The translations under genes and the position numbers were made by a program. A DNA stretch of 64,000 nucleotides from Myxococcus guangdongensis (GTDB lineage Bacteria > Myxococcota > Myxococcia > Myxococcales > Myxococcaceae), in NCBI RefSeq assembly GCF_024198255.1, contig NZ_JAJVKW010000015.1:124001-188000 (forward strand), read 5' to 3'. Shown here piece by piece: positions 45,853-56,210 of the stretch. The notes under the pieces were generated by a model. That model did not search any database. It had not been told where the DNA came from and saw nothing but the letters and a program-made list of their open reading frames with translations. Positions within the stretch are counted from its first letter, which is position 1; each line of letters opens with the position of its first letter.

Positions 45853-46761
45853 TCAGTCGAAGGTCCGGGTGAGCCGCTCCTTCGCCGCCTCGATGAACAG
45901 GCGCAGCGGCTCGGAGCGTTGGGCCCGGCTGGGGTAGTAGAGGAAGAAGCCGGGCACCGTGGGCGCGTAGGCCTCCAGGACACACTTCAGCTGGCCGGTC
46001 CGCAGTCGCTCGGCCACCGCGGGCTCGAGGGTATAGGCGAGTCCCTGGTTCTGCTCCGCCAGGTGCACGCTCAGGGCATTGTCGTTGGTGACGATTCCAC
46101 CGCGCACGGGGACCCGCCAGGTGCGCCGCCCCCGCTCCAGCTCCCAGGCGTAGAGCGCCCCGGTGCTCTGCATCCGGAAGGTGATGCACTCGTGGCGAAG
46201 CAGGTCCTCGGGACGCTGGGGCGTGCCCATCCGCTCGAGATACGCGGGGCCGCCCACCACCAGGAAGCGGAAGGCGCCGGTGAGCCGCATCTGCACCATG
46301 TCCCGCTCGATGGCCTCGCTCAGCCGCACGCCCGCGTCGTAGCCCTCCGCCACGACGTCCACGAAGCGGTCCTCGACGACGACCTCCACCTCGACGCGAG
46401 GGTGGCGCTCGTGGAAGGTCGGCATCACGGGGGTGATGACGAAGGGCGCCGCGGCCCGGGACACGGACAGCCGGAGCCGGCCGACGGGCTCACCCGGCTT
46501 CGCGGAGACCTCGGTGAGGGCCGCGAACGTCTGGCTCAGGGCGGGCCCCGCCCGCTCGACCAGCTGCCTGCCCACCTCGGTCAGCGACACGCTGCGCGTG
46601 GTCCGGGTCAGCAACACCACGCGCAGGTGCGCCTCGAGCTGGCGCACGGCCTGACTGACGGCGGAAGGGGAGAGGCCCAGCTCGCGGGCCGCCGCGCTGA
46701 AGCTGCGCAGCCGCGCCACCACGAGGAAGGTCTGCAACTGGGGCAGGAGCGCCGTCTTCAT
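45853..46761 (-). CDS. LysR-family transcriptional regulator
   Basis: 302 residues. HTH: FLVVARLRSFSAAARELGLS followed by SAVSQAVRQLEAHLR. The effector domain has GYDAGVRLSEAIERDMVQMR and ends with APTVPGFFLYYPSRAQRS, shared almost word for word with the LysR at 24170-25075. Start MKTALLPQLQTF; a GTG at 46773 would add four residues. Divergent from the RND pump gene at 46900 with 138 bases between, so it is the likely regulator of that pump. Confidence 0.93.
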   Translation of the reverse strand: MKTALLPQLQTFLVVARLRSFSAAARELGLSPSAVSQAVRQLEAHLRVVLLTRTTRSVSLTEVGRQLVERAGPALSQTFAALTEVSAKPGEPVGRLRLSVSRAAAPFVITPVMPTFHERHPRVEVEVVVEDRFVDVVAEGYDAGVRLSEAIERDMVQMRLTGAFRFLVVGGPAYLERMGTPQRPEDLLRHECITFRMQSTGALYAWELERGRRTWRVPVRGGIVTNDNALSVHLAEQNQGLAYTLEPAVAERLRTGQLKCVLEAYAPTVPGFFLYYPSRAQRSEPLRLFIEAAKERLTRTFD

Positions 46762-46899
46762 CGCGTGGGTCACTGACAGGTCCGCGGGGCGTGCCGATTG
46801 TTCACTTCGACTTCAAAGCCCATATCCCCGCGGGTGCCTAGTGTCCCGGGGACGTGGCCCGTATTCCTCCGGACCTCACCGGACGACTCCAGACACAGC

Positions 46900-49800
46900 A
46901 TGGTCCACTTCTTCATCCGTCGGCCTGTGTTCGCGGCCGTCCTGTCCATCCTGCTCACGCTGGTGGGGGCCATCGCCATCCCCACCCTGCCCATCTCCCA
47001 GTATCCGGACCTGGCGCCTCCGCAGGTGACGGTGACCTCCACCTACGTGGGGGCCAGCGCGGAGGTCGTGGAGACCGCCGTCACCATCCCGCTGGAGCAG
47101 GAGCTCAACGGGGTGGAGGGCATGCGCTACATCACCTCCACGTCGAGCAACGATGGGACGAGCGCCATCACCATCACCTTCGAGGCCACCCGCGACATCG
47201 AGGTGGCGGCGGTCGACGTCCAGAACCGGGTCAGCCGCGCCGCCGCGCGCTTGCCTTCGGAGGTGAGCCAGACGGGCGTCGTCGTCAGCAAGGCCTCCAA
47301 TCAGCTGCTGATGTCCTTCGGGCTCTACAGCCCGGATGACCGCTACGACGCGGGGTTCATCAGCAACTACGCGGACGTCAACATCAAGGATGCCCTCAAG
47401 CGCGTGCGGGGCGTGGGCGACGTGCGCCTCTTCGGAGAGCGGCGCTTCAGCATGCGCCTGTGGCTGGACCCCACCGCGCTCACGCGCCACCGGCTCACGC
47501 CCCAGGACGTGGCGCGGGCCCTGCGGGAGCAGAACGTGCAAGTGGCCGCCGGGCAGGTGGGACAGCCGCCGAGCCGGAGCAATCAGGACTACCAGTTGGC
47601 GGTGCGCGCCCGGGGCCGTCTGGTGGAGCCCTCGGAGTTCGAGGACATCGTCGTGCAGCGCAACCCCGGGGGCCGCCTGGTACGGCTGCGGGACGTGGGC
47701 CGCGCGGAGATGGGCGCGGAGAACTACGGCATGCTCCTGCGCTTCAACGGCCGGCCCGGGCTGGGGCTGGGCATCTTCCAGCTCCCCACCGCCAACGCGC
47801 TGGAGGTGCGCGACGTCGTCGTCCAGGAGATGGCGCGCCTGAGCCAGCAGTTCCCGCCGGGGCTCGAGTACCGGCACGCCACCGACACCACGCTGGCGGT
47901 GCGCGCCTCCATCGACGAGGTGCTCAAGACGCTGATGGAGGCCATCGTCCTGGTCATCCTGGTCATCTTCCTCTTCCTGCACGGGTGGCGCAGCGTGCTC
48001 ATCACCGCGCTGACGCTGCCGGTGTCGCTCGTGGGCACGTTCGCCTTCGTGAAGCTGTTCGGCTTCTCCATCAACACGCTGACGCTCTTCGGGCTCACCC
48101 TGGCCACGGGGCTGGTGGTGGACGACGCCATCGTCGTCATCGAGAACATCGAGCGCTTGATGGCCGAGCGGGGCCTGAGCGCCCGCGCCGCCGCGCGGGA
48201 AGGCATGAAGGAGGTGGCCGGCGCGGTGGTGGCCATCTCCGTCGTGTTGGTGGCGGTGTTCGTGCCGGTGGCCCTGTTCCCCGGGACGACGGGCGCCATC
48301 TACCGACAGTTCGCCCTCACCATCGCGGCCTCGGTGGGCTTGTCCACGGTGTGCGCGCTCACCCTGACGCCCGCGCTCTCCGCGCTGCTGCTGCGACATC
48401 ACGCCGGGCCGAAGTGGCGCTTCTTCCGCGCGGTGGACGCGGTGCTCGACGCGACGAAGCACCTCTACGGGCGGCTGCTGCGCGTCCTGCTGAAGCACCC
48501 GGCCCGGGTGCTGCTCGTCTTCGTCGCCTTCCTGGGCGCCACGGCGGTGCTGTTCCGCGTGGTGCCCACGGGCTTCATCCCGGACGAGGACCAGGGGTAC
48601 TTCATCGTCTCGGTGCAGGGGCCGGAGGGCATGTCGCTCGCCCGGACGGAGAAGGTGCTCGAGGAGCTGGAGGTCATCCTGCGCGCGCAGCCCGAGTTCC
48701 GGGGCATGTTCGTCATCGGAGGCACGTCGCTGGGCAACAACGGCTCCAACCTGGCCCAGGCCTACGTCAACCTCCTGCCCTGGGACGAGCGCAAGGGCGA
48801 GGGCCACTCGGTGGCCGCCGTCGTGGAGCGGCTGCGCGGGCCGCTCGCGGGCATCGGCGGCGCGCGGGTGATGCCCTTCCTGCCGCCGGCGATTCGAGGC
48901 GTGGGCACGGTGGGCGGCTTCCAGTTCATCGTCGAGGAGACGTCCGGTGGCAGGGCGCTGTCGGAGTTCGCCACCGCCGCCCACGAGCTGGTGGGCAAAA
49001 GCGGCGAGGACAGCCGCTTGCGAGGCGTCTTCACCTCCTTCGCGGCGGACACGCCCCTGCTCGACGTGGAGGTGGACCGGCAGCAGGCGAACGCGCTGGG
49101 CATCCCCGTGGACCAGCTCTTCAGCACGCTCCAGCTCTACATGGGCAGCCAGTACGTCAACGACTTCAACTACGCGAGCCGCACCTACCGCGTCTATCTG
49201 CAGGCCGAGCAGCAGTTCCGGGACACGCCCCAGGACATCGGCGCCTTCTACGCGCGCAACGAGAGCGGGGACATGATTCCGCTCGAGTCGCTGGTGAAGG
49301 TGACGCCCACCACGTCCGCCCAGGTCATCCGCCGCTACAACCTGTTCCGCTCGGCGGAGCTCAACGGGCAGGCGGCCCCGGGGGTCTCCTCCGGGCAGGC
49401 CATGGCCGCCATGGAGGAGCTGGCGGAGCGGGTGTTGCCGCCGGGCACGGCCACGGAGTGGTCCGGCCTCTCCCTGGAGCAGCAGGAGAGCGGCGGGCAG
49501 ACCGGCGTCATCTTCGGGCTGGGGCTGCTCTTCGTGTTCCTGGTGCTCGCCGCCCAGTACGAGAGCTTCACGCTGCCGCTGGTGGTCATCCTCTCGGTGC
49601 CCCTGGCGATGCTGGGGGCGCTGGGGCTCCAGGTGCTGCGCGGGCTGCCCAACGACGTCTTCTGTCAGGTGGGGCTGGTCATGCTGGTGGGGCTGGCGAG
49701 CAAGAACGCCATCCTCATCGTGGAGTTCGCGGAGCAACTGCGCGCGCAGGGGCGCAGCGCGTTGGAGGCCGCCATCGAGGCCTCCGAGGTGCGCCTGCGT

Positions 49801-50061
49801 CCCATCCTCATGACGTCCATCGCGTTCCTGCTCGGCGTGGTGCCGCTGATGCTGGCCACGGGCGCGGGCGCGGCGGCGCGCAACAGCCTGGGCACCGCGG
49901 TCTTCGGCGGCATGTTGGTGTCCACCGTGGTGAACCTCATCTTCATCCCCAGCCTCTACCTGCTGATGCAGAAGCTGCGCGGAGACTCCCGGCGCACGCG
50001 GGATGACGAAGAGGAGGCGCTGCCCGGGGTGCACGCGCATCCCGGCGCACCGTCACCCTGA
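46900..50061 (+). CDS. Multidrug efflux RND transporter (HAE1/AcrB type)
   Basis: 1053 residues, full length. N-terminus VHFFIRRPVFAAVLSILLTL and the porter-domain pattern PPQVTVTSTYVGASAEVVET are typical of AcrB-like drug pumps. The proton-relay helix reads GLATGLVVDDAIVVIENIER with the paired aspartates. It exports amphipathic drugs, solvents or bile-acid-like compounds using proton motive force. No adaptor or outer-membrane channel gene is adjacent, unlike most acrAB loci, so it must borrow partners encoded elsewhere. Start ATG at 46900 fits the family N-terminus; no strong ribosome site is seen. Confidence 0.94.
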   Translation: MVHFFIRRPVFAAVLSILLTLVGAIAIPTLPISQYPDLAPPQVTVTSTYVGASAEVVETAVTIPLEQELNGVEGMRYITSTSSNDGTSAITITFEATRDIEVAAVDVQNRVSRAAARLPSEVSQTGVVVSKASNQLLMSFGLYSPDDRYDAGFISNYADVNIKDALKRVRGVGDVRLFGERRFSMRLWLDPTALTRHRLTPQDVARALREQNVQVAAGQVGQPPSRSNQDYQLAVRARGRLVEPSEFEDIVVQRNPGGRLVRLRDVGRAEMGAENYGMLLRFNGRPGLGLGIFQLPTANALEVRDVVVQEMARLSQQFPPGLEYRHATDTTLAVRASIDEVLKTLMEAIVLVILVIFLFLHGWRSVLITALTLPVSLVGTFAFVKLFGFSINTLTLFGLTLATGLVVDDAIVVIENIERLMAERGLSARAAAREGMKEVAGAVVAISVVLVAVFVPVALFPGTTGAIYRQFALTIAASVGLSTVCALTLTPALSALLLRHHAGPKWRFFRAVDAVLDATKHLYGRLLRVLLKHPARVLLVFVAFLGATAVLFRVVPTGFIPDEDQGYFIVSVQGPEGMSLARTEKVLEELEVILRAQPEFRGMFVIGGTSLGNNGSNLAQAYVNLLPWDERKGEGHSVAAVVERLRGPLAGIGGARVMPFLPPAIRGVGTVGGFQFIVEETSGGRALSEFATAAHELVGKSGEDSRLRGVFTSFAADTPLLDVEVDRQQANALGIPVDQLFSTLQLYMGSQYVNDFNYASRTYRVYLQAEQQFRDTPQDIGAFYARNESGDMIPLESLVKVTPTTSAQVIRRYNLFRSAELNGQAAPGVSSGQAMAAMEELAERVLPPGTATEWSGLSLEQQESGGQTGVIFGLGLLFVFLVLAAQYESFTLPLVVILSVPLAMLGALGLQVLRGLPNDVFCQVGLVMLVGLASKNAILIVEFAEQLRAQGRSALEAAIEASEVRLRPILMTSIAFLLGVVPLMLATGAGAAARNSLGTAVFGGMLVSTVVNLIFIPSLYLLMQKLRGDSRRTRDDEEEALPGVHAHPGAPSP

Positions 50062-50083
50062 AGTGCTCCTTCAAAGCCCATGA

Positions 50084-51208
<1,125 letters not shown>

Positions 51209-51219
51209 GCCCGGGGCGC

Positions 51220-51819
51220 CTAGGGGAGGGGACGCGCGGTGTCCTCGCTCCGCGAAAAGACGTTCGCGGGGATGTCTCCGACAGAGACATTGGGGAAGTC
51301 TCGCACCGAGACGTGTTGCGAGTCGTTCCCGGAGAGCATGCGGAGCAGCAGGTTGGTTCGGGTCTGGGTGTAGAACGTCAAGGGGGCCTTGTGTCGCCGC
51401 TCGATGACCCAGGCATCGGCCAGTTGTCCGAGCACGGGTTCACATCCGGCATGGCGCGCATTCCCATCGACCAACACCGCGCGAGGCAGGAACAGCTCGT
51501 GGAACGGCGTCGTCTCCTCCGGCAACAAGGACTCACAGAGGCAGTCGCCAAGGACGGTGGCCGTCCGCCAATAGGCCATCTTCCTCTTGATGCTCCGTCC
51601 TTGCGCGACATCGCCGACCTCCGACATCCAGAGCTGGTACCCCCGCTCCTTCTCCGGCCAGGGATTGAACAGCCCGTCGATGCGGCAGACGTCCCGGACA
51701 TAGTCGAACCAGCAGTAGCCCGAGGTGACCTGGTCGTCTCGTCGCATGGGCGACCAATAGGAGACGTAGGCGCTGCACCATTGGAGGGGGAGGAGCGGAG
51801 GGGGAGGGCGTGTTTGCAT
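51220..51819 (-). CDS. vioE: Violacein biosynthesis enzyme VioE
   Basis: 199 residues (Chromobacterium VioE is 191). Strong match to VioE: CSAYVSYWSPMRRDDQVTSG, the segment YCWFDYVRDVCRIDGLFNPW, LWMSEVGDVA and the C-terminal DFPNVSVGDIPANVF. VioE has no cofactor; it takes the unstable indole-imine dimer made by VioA and VioB and carries out the 1,2-indole shift that gives prodeoxyviolaceinic acid, so preventing side formation of chromopyrrolic acid. Start ATG at 51819 has GGAAGG seven bases upstream. Last gene of the operon, 56 bases after vioC; vioD would be expected in that gap. Confidence 0.95.
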   Translation of the reverse strand: MQTRPPPPLLPLQWCSAYVSYWSPMRRDDQVTSGYCWFDYVRDVCRIDGLFNPWPEKERGYQLWMSEVGDVAQGRSIKRKMAYWRTATVLGDCLCESLLPEETTPFHELFLPRAVLVDGNARHAGCEPVLGQLADAWVIERRHKAPLTFYTQTRTNLLLRMLSGNDSQHVSVRDFPNVSVGDIPANVFSRSEDTARPLP

Positions 51820-51875
51820 GTCGGGGCCTTCCACGCGAGTGCTTGCTCATGGAGATCCAGAGGGGACGCGCTCGG

Positions 51876-53165
51876 TCAATTCATCCGGCCAAGCCTGTAC
51901 CAGACGTTCTGTTTCCGCTGGAGCCGTCGCAGTTCGTCATAGGGGACCGAATCGAAGTAGAGCTTCTCCGCCATGTCTGGTGGATAGAGGCTGGGGAACT
52001 TCTTGTGCATGTAGCGGGCATATTGGGCCCGCAGGAAGAAGATGACGCTGGGGTGGCTCAGCACCTCGTAGTTCGCGATGGACATGTCCTGCATCGCATC
52101 TGCCTGCACCTTGCGCTGGCGAGTGAACTCGGGGAGCACGGTGTCGAGGTCGTGGGCATGTTGGTCCAGCAGGGTGGCGAAGACGGAGGCGTCTTCCAGC
52201 GCCATGTTCATCCCTTGGCCCAGGAAGGGCGCGGTGGCGTGCGCCGCATCGCCGAGGAGCAGGGCGTTTCCACGATGATGGAAGGTGCTGGCGCGGACAT
52301 TGACGAGGTCGTTGCTGGGCTGGGTCACGAACTGGTCCAGCATCTCTTGCCGGCGTCCGGGTGGCAGGCCCCCGAAGTAGTGATTGAAGAAGGCGCGCAG
52401 GGTGGCTCCATCCTGCGTGGCCAGGCTCAGGGCGCCTTGGTAGGGCAAGCAGATGGCGAAGCTGATGCTGCCATCGGGGATGGTCGCCGCGCGTCCGGCG
52501 AAGAGCCCCTTGGAGTCCATGCCGAAGAAGTACAAGAAGTCCTTCCGGTAGCCCAGCTCGGCGGCATTGGGGAGGACCAGGGTCTTGTAGCCGTGGCGGA
52601 AGAAGGTCTGCTTGAATTCGAAGCGCCGCAAGCCACTCTGCATGGACTGCCGGACCGCCGAGTGCGCGCCATCCGCGCCGATGATCAAATCCCCTCGGTG
52701 GTGCCGGAATCCGCCGTCTCCCTCCTGGACGAGGACCGACTTCTTCTCCAGGTCGACGTTGATGCATTTGCAGTCGAAGTGGAACTTCACCCCGAGAAGG
52801 GCGGCGTGCTGGTTCAGCAGCTGTTGGAACGCCAGTCGATTCAGGGACAGCGGGGAGAGGTCCTCGAGCGGTGTGAGCTTGCGGATCTTGTATTTCCCGC
52901 CCACGCAGAAGGCCATGCCCGTGATGGGCTCACCACATCGCGCCAGCTCCTGCGCGGGGATTCCCGCCCGCAGGACCGCCTTCATGCCCCTGACGTTCAT
53001 GCTGACGCCGATGGCGCGTGAGGAGGTCCGCTCGTGGGCGGGGGACGGGCTTCGCAGCGGGTCGCTTCGCTTCTCGAGGACACGGACGTCGTACCCACGA
53101 CGTGCCAGATAGATGGCGGTCAGGCTCCCCGCCAGTCCACCGCCCACGATGATGGTTTCATGCAT
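51876..53165 (-). CDS. vioC: FAD-dependent monooxygenase VioC
   Basis: 429 residues, the same length as Chromobacterium VioC. FAD-binding GGGLAG at residues 8-13, conserved SRAIGVSMNVRG, FFRHGYKTLVLPN and GDAAHATAPFLGQGMNMALE around residue 305, and the ending RRLQRKQNVWYRLGRMN all match VioC rather than VioD. VioC uses NADPH and O2 to oxidise the second indole to an oxindole, converting prodeoxyviolaceinic acid to deoxyviolacein (or proviolaceinic acid to violacein). Its start abuts the vioB stop (53166), so it is in the same transcript. Confidence 0.96.
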   Translation of the reverse strand: MHETIIVGGGLAGSLTAIYLARRGYDVRVLEKRSDPLRSPSPAHERTSSRAIGVSMNVRGMKAVLRAGIPAQELARCGEPITGMAFCVGGKYKIRKLTPLEDLSPLSLNRLAFQQLLNQHAALLGVKFHFDCKCINVDLEKKSVLVQEGDGGFRHHRGDLIIGADGAHSAVRQSMQSGLRRFEFKQTFFRHGYKTLVLPNAAELGYRKDFLYFFGMDSKGLFAGRAATIPDGSISFAICLPYQGALSLATQDGATLRAFFNHYFGGLPPGRRQEMLDQFVTQPSNDLVNVRASTFHHRGNALLLGDAAHATAPFLGQGMNMALEDASVFATLLDQHAHDLDTVLPEFTRQRKVQADAMQDMSIANYEVLSHPSVIFFLRAQYARYMHKKFPSLYPPDMAEKLYFDSVPYDELRRLQRKQNVWYRLGRMN

Positions 53166-56100
53166 TCAGGCCTCCCTTGAAAGCTTCCCGTGGGCCAGGT
53201 CGGTCAGCTGTCGGTCGAAGAACTCCAACATCTCTATCGGTGCCACGCCGACGAGGTCCGCGCCGAGCTCGCGGGCCCGTTGCGCCAGCGTCAGGCATCT
53301 CCGAGCCAGCTCCAGGCACCCCTGCGCGTAGTCGCTGCTGATGGGCTCATGGGCTGACTCGGGCACGGGGGGCCCTGCGTTGCGCCCGGGAATGCCGGAT
53401 GGCGTCCGCATCAGGGTCGTCGAGAGCGGACGCAGCAGGCCCGTCATGATGTCGATGGAGGCATTCATCAAGCGGGAGCGGCGCAGGCTGCCCGACGGGC
53501 TCTGCGCGAAGTGATGCGTCATCAACGACATCATCAGCGCGTGACACCCTTGATAGAGCGTCATCAGCGCCCTGGCGCGCTCGTTCGTGACCTCGACGCA
53601 GCTCTCGCGTGGCTCCAGGGTTGGGTTCCTCAAGGCGGGAACCGCGGGCTCGAAGGGCTGCTTCCGCGCGCTGAATCGGGAGGCCATGCCGCGCAGTCTC
53701 TGGAAATGCGAGGACTCGAAGTGAGGCGAATCGACCGCGACCCCTTCTCCCTGGGCGGTGACGTAATCAATGGAGAAGAGCGCGCTGTCCCGGTCGAAGA
53801 CCTCCAGTTGATAGGCTGGAAAGTGTTTGTTGGTCAGCTCATTCAAGAAGAGGTGGTGTTCCCCTCCGGGTTTGCCAGCGCGGGGGGCGAACAGGTCGGG
53901 CAGCTCACGGAGCGCCTGGCGAATCGAGGTGTAGAGGTCCGAGATGGACCTTCCTGGCGAGGGGAGATGTCCGGGCCATTCGAAGCGAATGAACTTCGCG
54001 AGCACGTGCTCGGAGAAAGGCTCGAGGGCGAACTCGGCATCCAGGCCGAAATGCCGCCGCGCCTGGGCCCCCAGCATGGAAGTGCCGGCATGGAAGGGCT
54101 CACCCAGCGCCATCAACACATTGTTGATGACCAGGTAGTGAATCATCTCTTCATGCGCGATTTCGAGCAGCGTCCCCCGCATGCCGCTGTTGCGGCGTCG
54201 GTCCTCGGAGCCGCAGGCCAGTTCCAGCTCGGCCAGCTGCCAACGGCCCGCCCGGACCTGCTCGAGTCCCTGTTCGTAGTTGGGAATGGAGTAGGCGGCG
54301 TACAGATATTGATGCAGCAGGGACAGCTCCAGATCGATCGCCCGCTTCAATTCCTGGACCAGTTGGGCCTTGCTGTGGATGGGGCGCGGTCCCTCCGGCT
54401 CGGGGAGAGAGGTCCTGGAGGTGGCTTCGATGTTCGTCAGGTATTTCAGGAACAGGTTCGACTTGGGGAGAGAGAGCTCCCGGGTGCTCGGCATGTAGTA
54501 GCTCTTGTCCCGGTTGAGCGGATCACACATCTGCCACATCAGTCGGGAGTACGTTTCGCATTTGCAGCGGTCCGCCATGCTGAACACCTTGTTCGACATG
54601 AACGGGTAGATCAGCTCGTAGTAGCTCATGACGTGCCGATACAAGAATGCGTAGTCGACCTGCTCGGTGGGGACCTCCTCCAGATGCCAGTCGTCGGGTA
54701 ACACCCGGACACCGATGAACTGGCTGTCGTCTCCGACGCTGAGCGCGACGCGGGTTGCTCCAGGCCGTTGGCCGATGAGGGTGAGTTGCGCATGGCCCGT
54801 CCCATGCGGAGAAGGGGCCAGCTGCGCCGTCGCGATGTCGGAGTCCTCGACGTGCACGGCCAACGCCGGCGGGGAGGCCAGTTCGCCACGGAGGCGACTC
54901 TGCACCGTGAGGGTCTGGGGGAAGACCCGGTTCTTTCGTTTGTGGGGGGACTCGAGGAACAGGTGGTTGTCGTCGGACTGCACCACCCAGTCGACCTCGT
55001 CCCACTGCGCGTGTTCGCCTGTCAGGGACAGCGAACCCGTGGCGGAGCCCAACAGCGGCACGTCGAGGACGCCATGGTGACGCCCATGGTCGAGATAGAG
55101 TGCCTCGGGGAGCCGCGCGAGCAGGGTGCCGGATGGGTCGCGCAGCTCGAGGTCCCCCAGTGGCAGTTTCCCGCCCAGGCCATGCGTGGGGTGTTCGGCC
55201 GAGACAGGTCGAGCGCTTCGGGTCGTGAAGGGAATCGCGGTCGGCATGTTGAGGGACACCCGGTCCGGCTGCACCTTCACCGCGACCGGTCCCAGGCCGG
55301 GTTGGCGAGGCAACAGCAGGCGTCCTGCTGGGTACGTCTCCAGCTCGTGCTTGCACCACAGCCCGATGGTGCCGATGAGGTCATGGAAGACGGCGGAATC
55401 GGCGGCTCGCGGCGTCGACATGTTGAACAAGGCGTACTGGACCGTCAGTCCCAGAATCTCCTCGTCCTCCAGTGCTCGCTGCACGGCACCCAGGCCGGGG
55501 GACGCCGTGGCCCGTGAATCGAGTGGGAAGAGCGCGTCCTTCTTGGGGAGGGAGAACTGGAACAGTCGCGAGCGGCTGAATTCTTCGTCGAGAAAATGAG
55601 GGCTGCGCTCGACGACATGCCCTGCTCCGAGCCAGCGGACGGAATGCGCCCGCGGAATGCTCGCCGTGAGCAAGGGTGGGGTGTGAGGCGTGGCGTGCTT
55701 GTCGCTCAGCGTCAGCTGCCCGGCGTAGATGAGGGTGGTGTCCGGTCGGCTGGGGTTGTTGTCCACCCATCTGGCGCGGTTGAACGTCGTGCGCAGGTAC
55801 TCGTTGTAGTGCCCCCAGAGCGCCAGTCGGGCTCCCACCAGAGGGTCTTCCGTGTCGATGACACCTTCGCGCAGCTGTACGCCCGTGAGCCGGACCTCCT
55901 CCCAGGAGAAGTGATTGTTGCCGCCGAGGTTGTAGCCGGCTGCCTCGCTGAAGATGCCTTCAGGGGCGGGTCTCCCCTCCGCATCGAATCTGGGAGCCAG
56001 TTGCTTCAGGTGCTCATGGAATTCAGAGGGCGCCCGGTGGAGGTCGAACGGCGCGCCATCCATGAAGACGGTGTTGGTCGCGAGGTCGAGCTGCCCATGG

Positions 56101-56177
56101 GTGTTTCGGTTCCCGGTGGGGACATTGGCGCGGGCAAAGCCTCGAAAGTGAAGCCGCGGGAGATGGAGGATGCTCAT
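53166..56177 (-). CDS. vioB: Iminophenyl-pyruvate/indole-imine dimer synthase VioB
   Basis: 1003 residues (Chromobacterium VioB 998). Start SILHLPRLHFRGFARANVPT matches the VioB N-terminus; later landmarks are NHFSWEEV, LFNMSTPRAADSAVFHD, CKCETYSRLMWQMCDP near residue 540, and a ferritin-like region with LELSLLHQYLYAAYSIPNYE and LLEIAHEEMIHYLVINN near residue 670, ending AHGKLSREA. Family knowledge: VioB couples two molecules of the indole-3-pyruvate imine made by VioA, using a haem/iron centre, and releases H2O2. A GTG four codons upstream is an alternative start. 33 bases after vioA. Confidence 0.97.
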   Translation of the reverse strand: MSILHLPRLHFRGFARANVPTGNRNTHGQLDLATNTVFMDGAPFDLHRAPSEFHEHLKQLAPRFDAEGRPAPEGIFSEAAGYNLGGNNHFSWEEVRLTGVQLREGVIDTEDPLVGARLALWGHYNEYLRTTFNRARWVDNNPSRPDTTLIYAGQLTLSDKHATPHTPPLLTASIPRAHSVRWLGAGHVVERSPHFLDEEFSRSRLFQFSLPKKDALFPLDSRATASPGLGAVQRALEDEEILGLTVQYALFNMSTPRAADSAVFHDLIGTIGLWCKHELETYPAGRLLLPRQPGLGPVAVKVQPDRVSLNMPTAIPFTTRSARPVSAEHPTHGLGGKLPLGDLELRDPSGTLLARLPEALYLDHGRHHGVLDVPLLGSATGSLSLTGEHAQWDEVDWVVQSDDNHLFLESPHKRKNRVFPQTLTVQSRLRGELASPPALAVHVEDSDIATAQLAPSPHGTGHAQLTLIGQRPGATRVALSVGDDSQFIGVRVLPDDWHLEEVPTEQVDYAFLYRHVMSYYELIYPFMSNKVFSMADRCKCETYSRLMWQMCDPLNRDKSYYMPSTRELSLPKSNLFLKYLTNIEATSRTSLPEPEGPRPIHSKAQLVQELKRAIDLELSLLHQYLYAAYSIPNYEQGLEQVRAGRWQLAELELACGSEDRRRNSGMRGTLLEIAHEEMIHYLVINNVLMALGEPFHAGTSMLGAQARRHFGLDAEFALEPFSEHVLAKFIRFEWPGHLPSPGRSISDLYTSIRQALRELPDLFAPRAGKPGGEHHLFLNELTNKHFPAYQLEVFDRDSALFSIDYVTAQGEGVAVDSPHFESSHFQRLRGMASRFSARKQPFEPAVPALRNPTLEPRESCVEVTNERARALMTLYQGCHALMMSLMTHHFAQSPSGSLRRSRLMNASIDIMTGLLRPLSTTLMRTPSGIPGRNAGPPVPESAHEPISSDYAQGCLELARRCLTLAQRARELGADLVGVAPIEMLEFFDRQLTDLAHGKLSREA

Positions 56178-56210
56178 GACGTCCGGCACGGAGTGCTGTG
56201 AGGAGGGGTG

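Noticed and set aside
46876-50040. Very long open frame antisense to the AcrB-type pump
   Set aside because: The plus-strand frame carries all RND motifs; the antisense frame is His/Arg/Gln-rich low-complexity sequence produced by GC-rich third positions.
51820-51875. A vioD remnant between vioC and vioE
   Set aside because: The 56-base gap is too short and shows no piece resembling a flavin monooxygenase.
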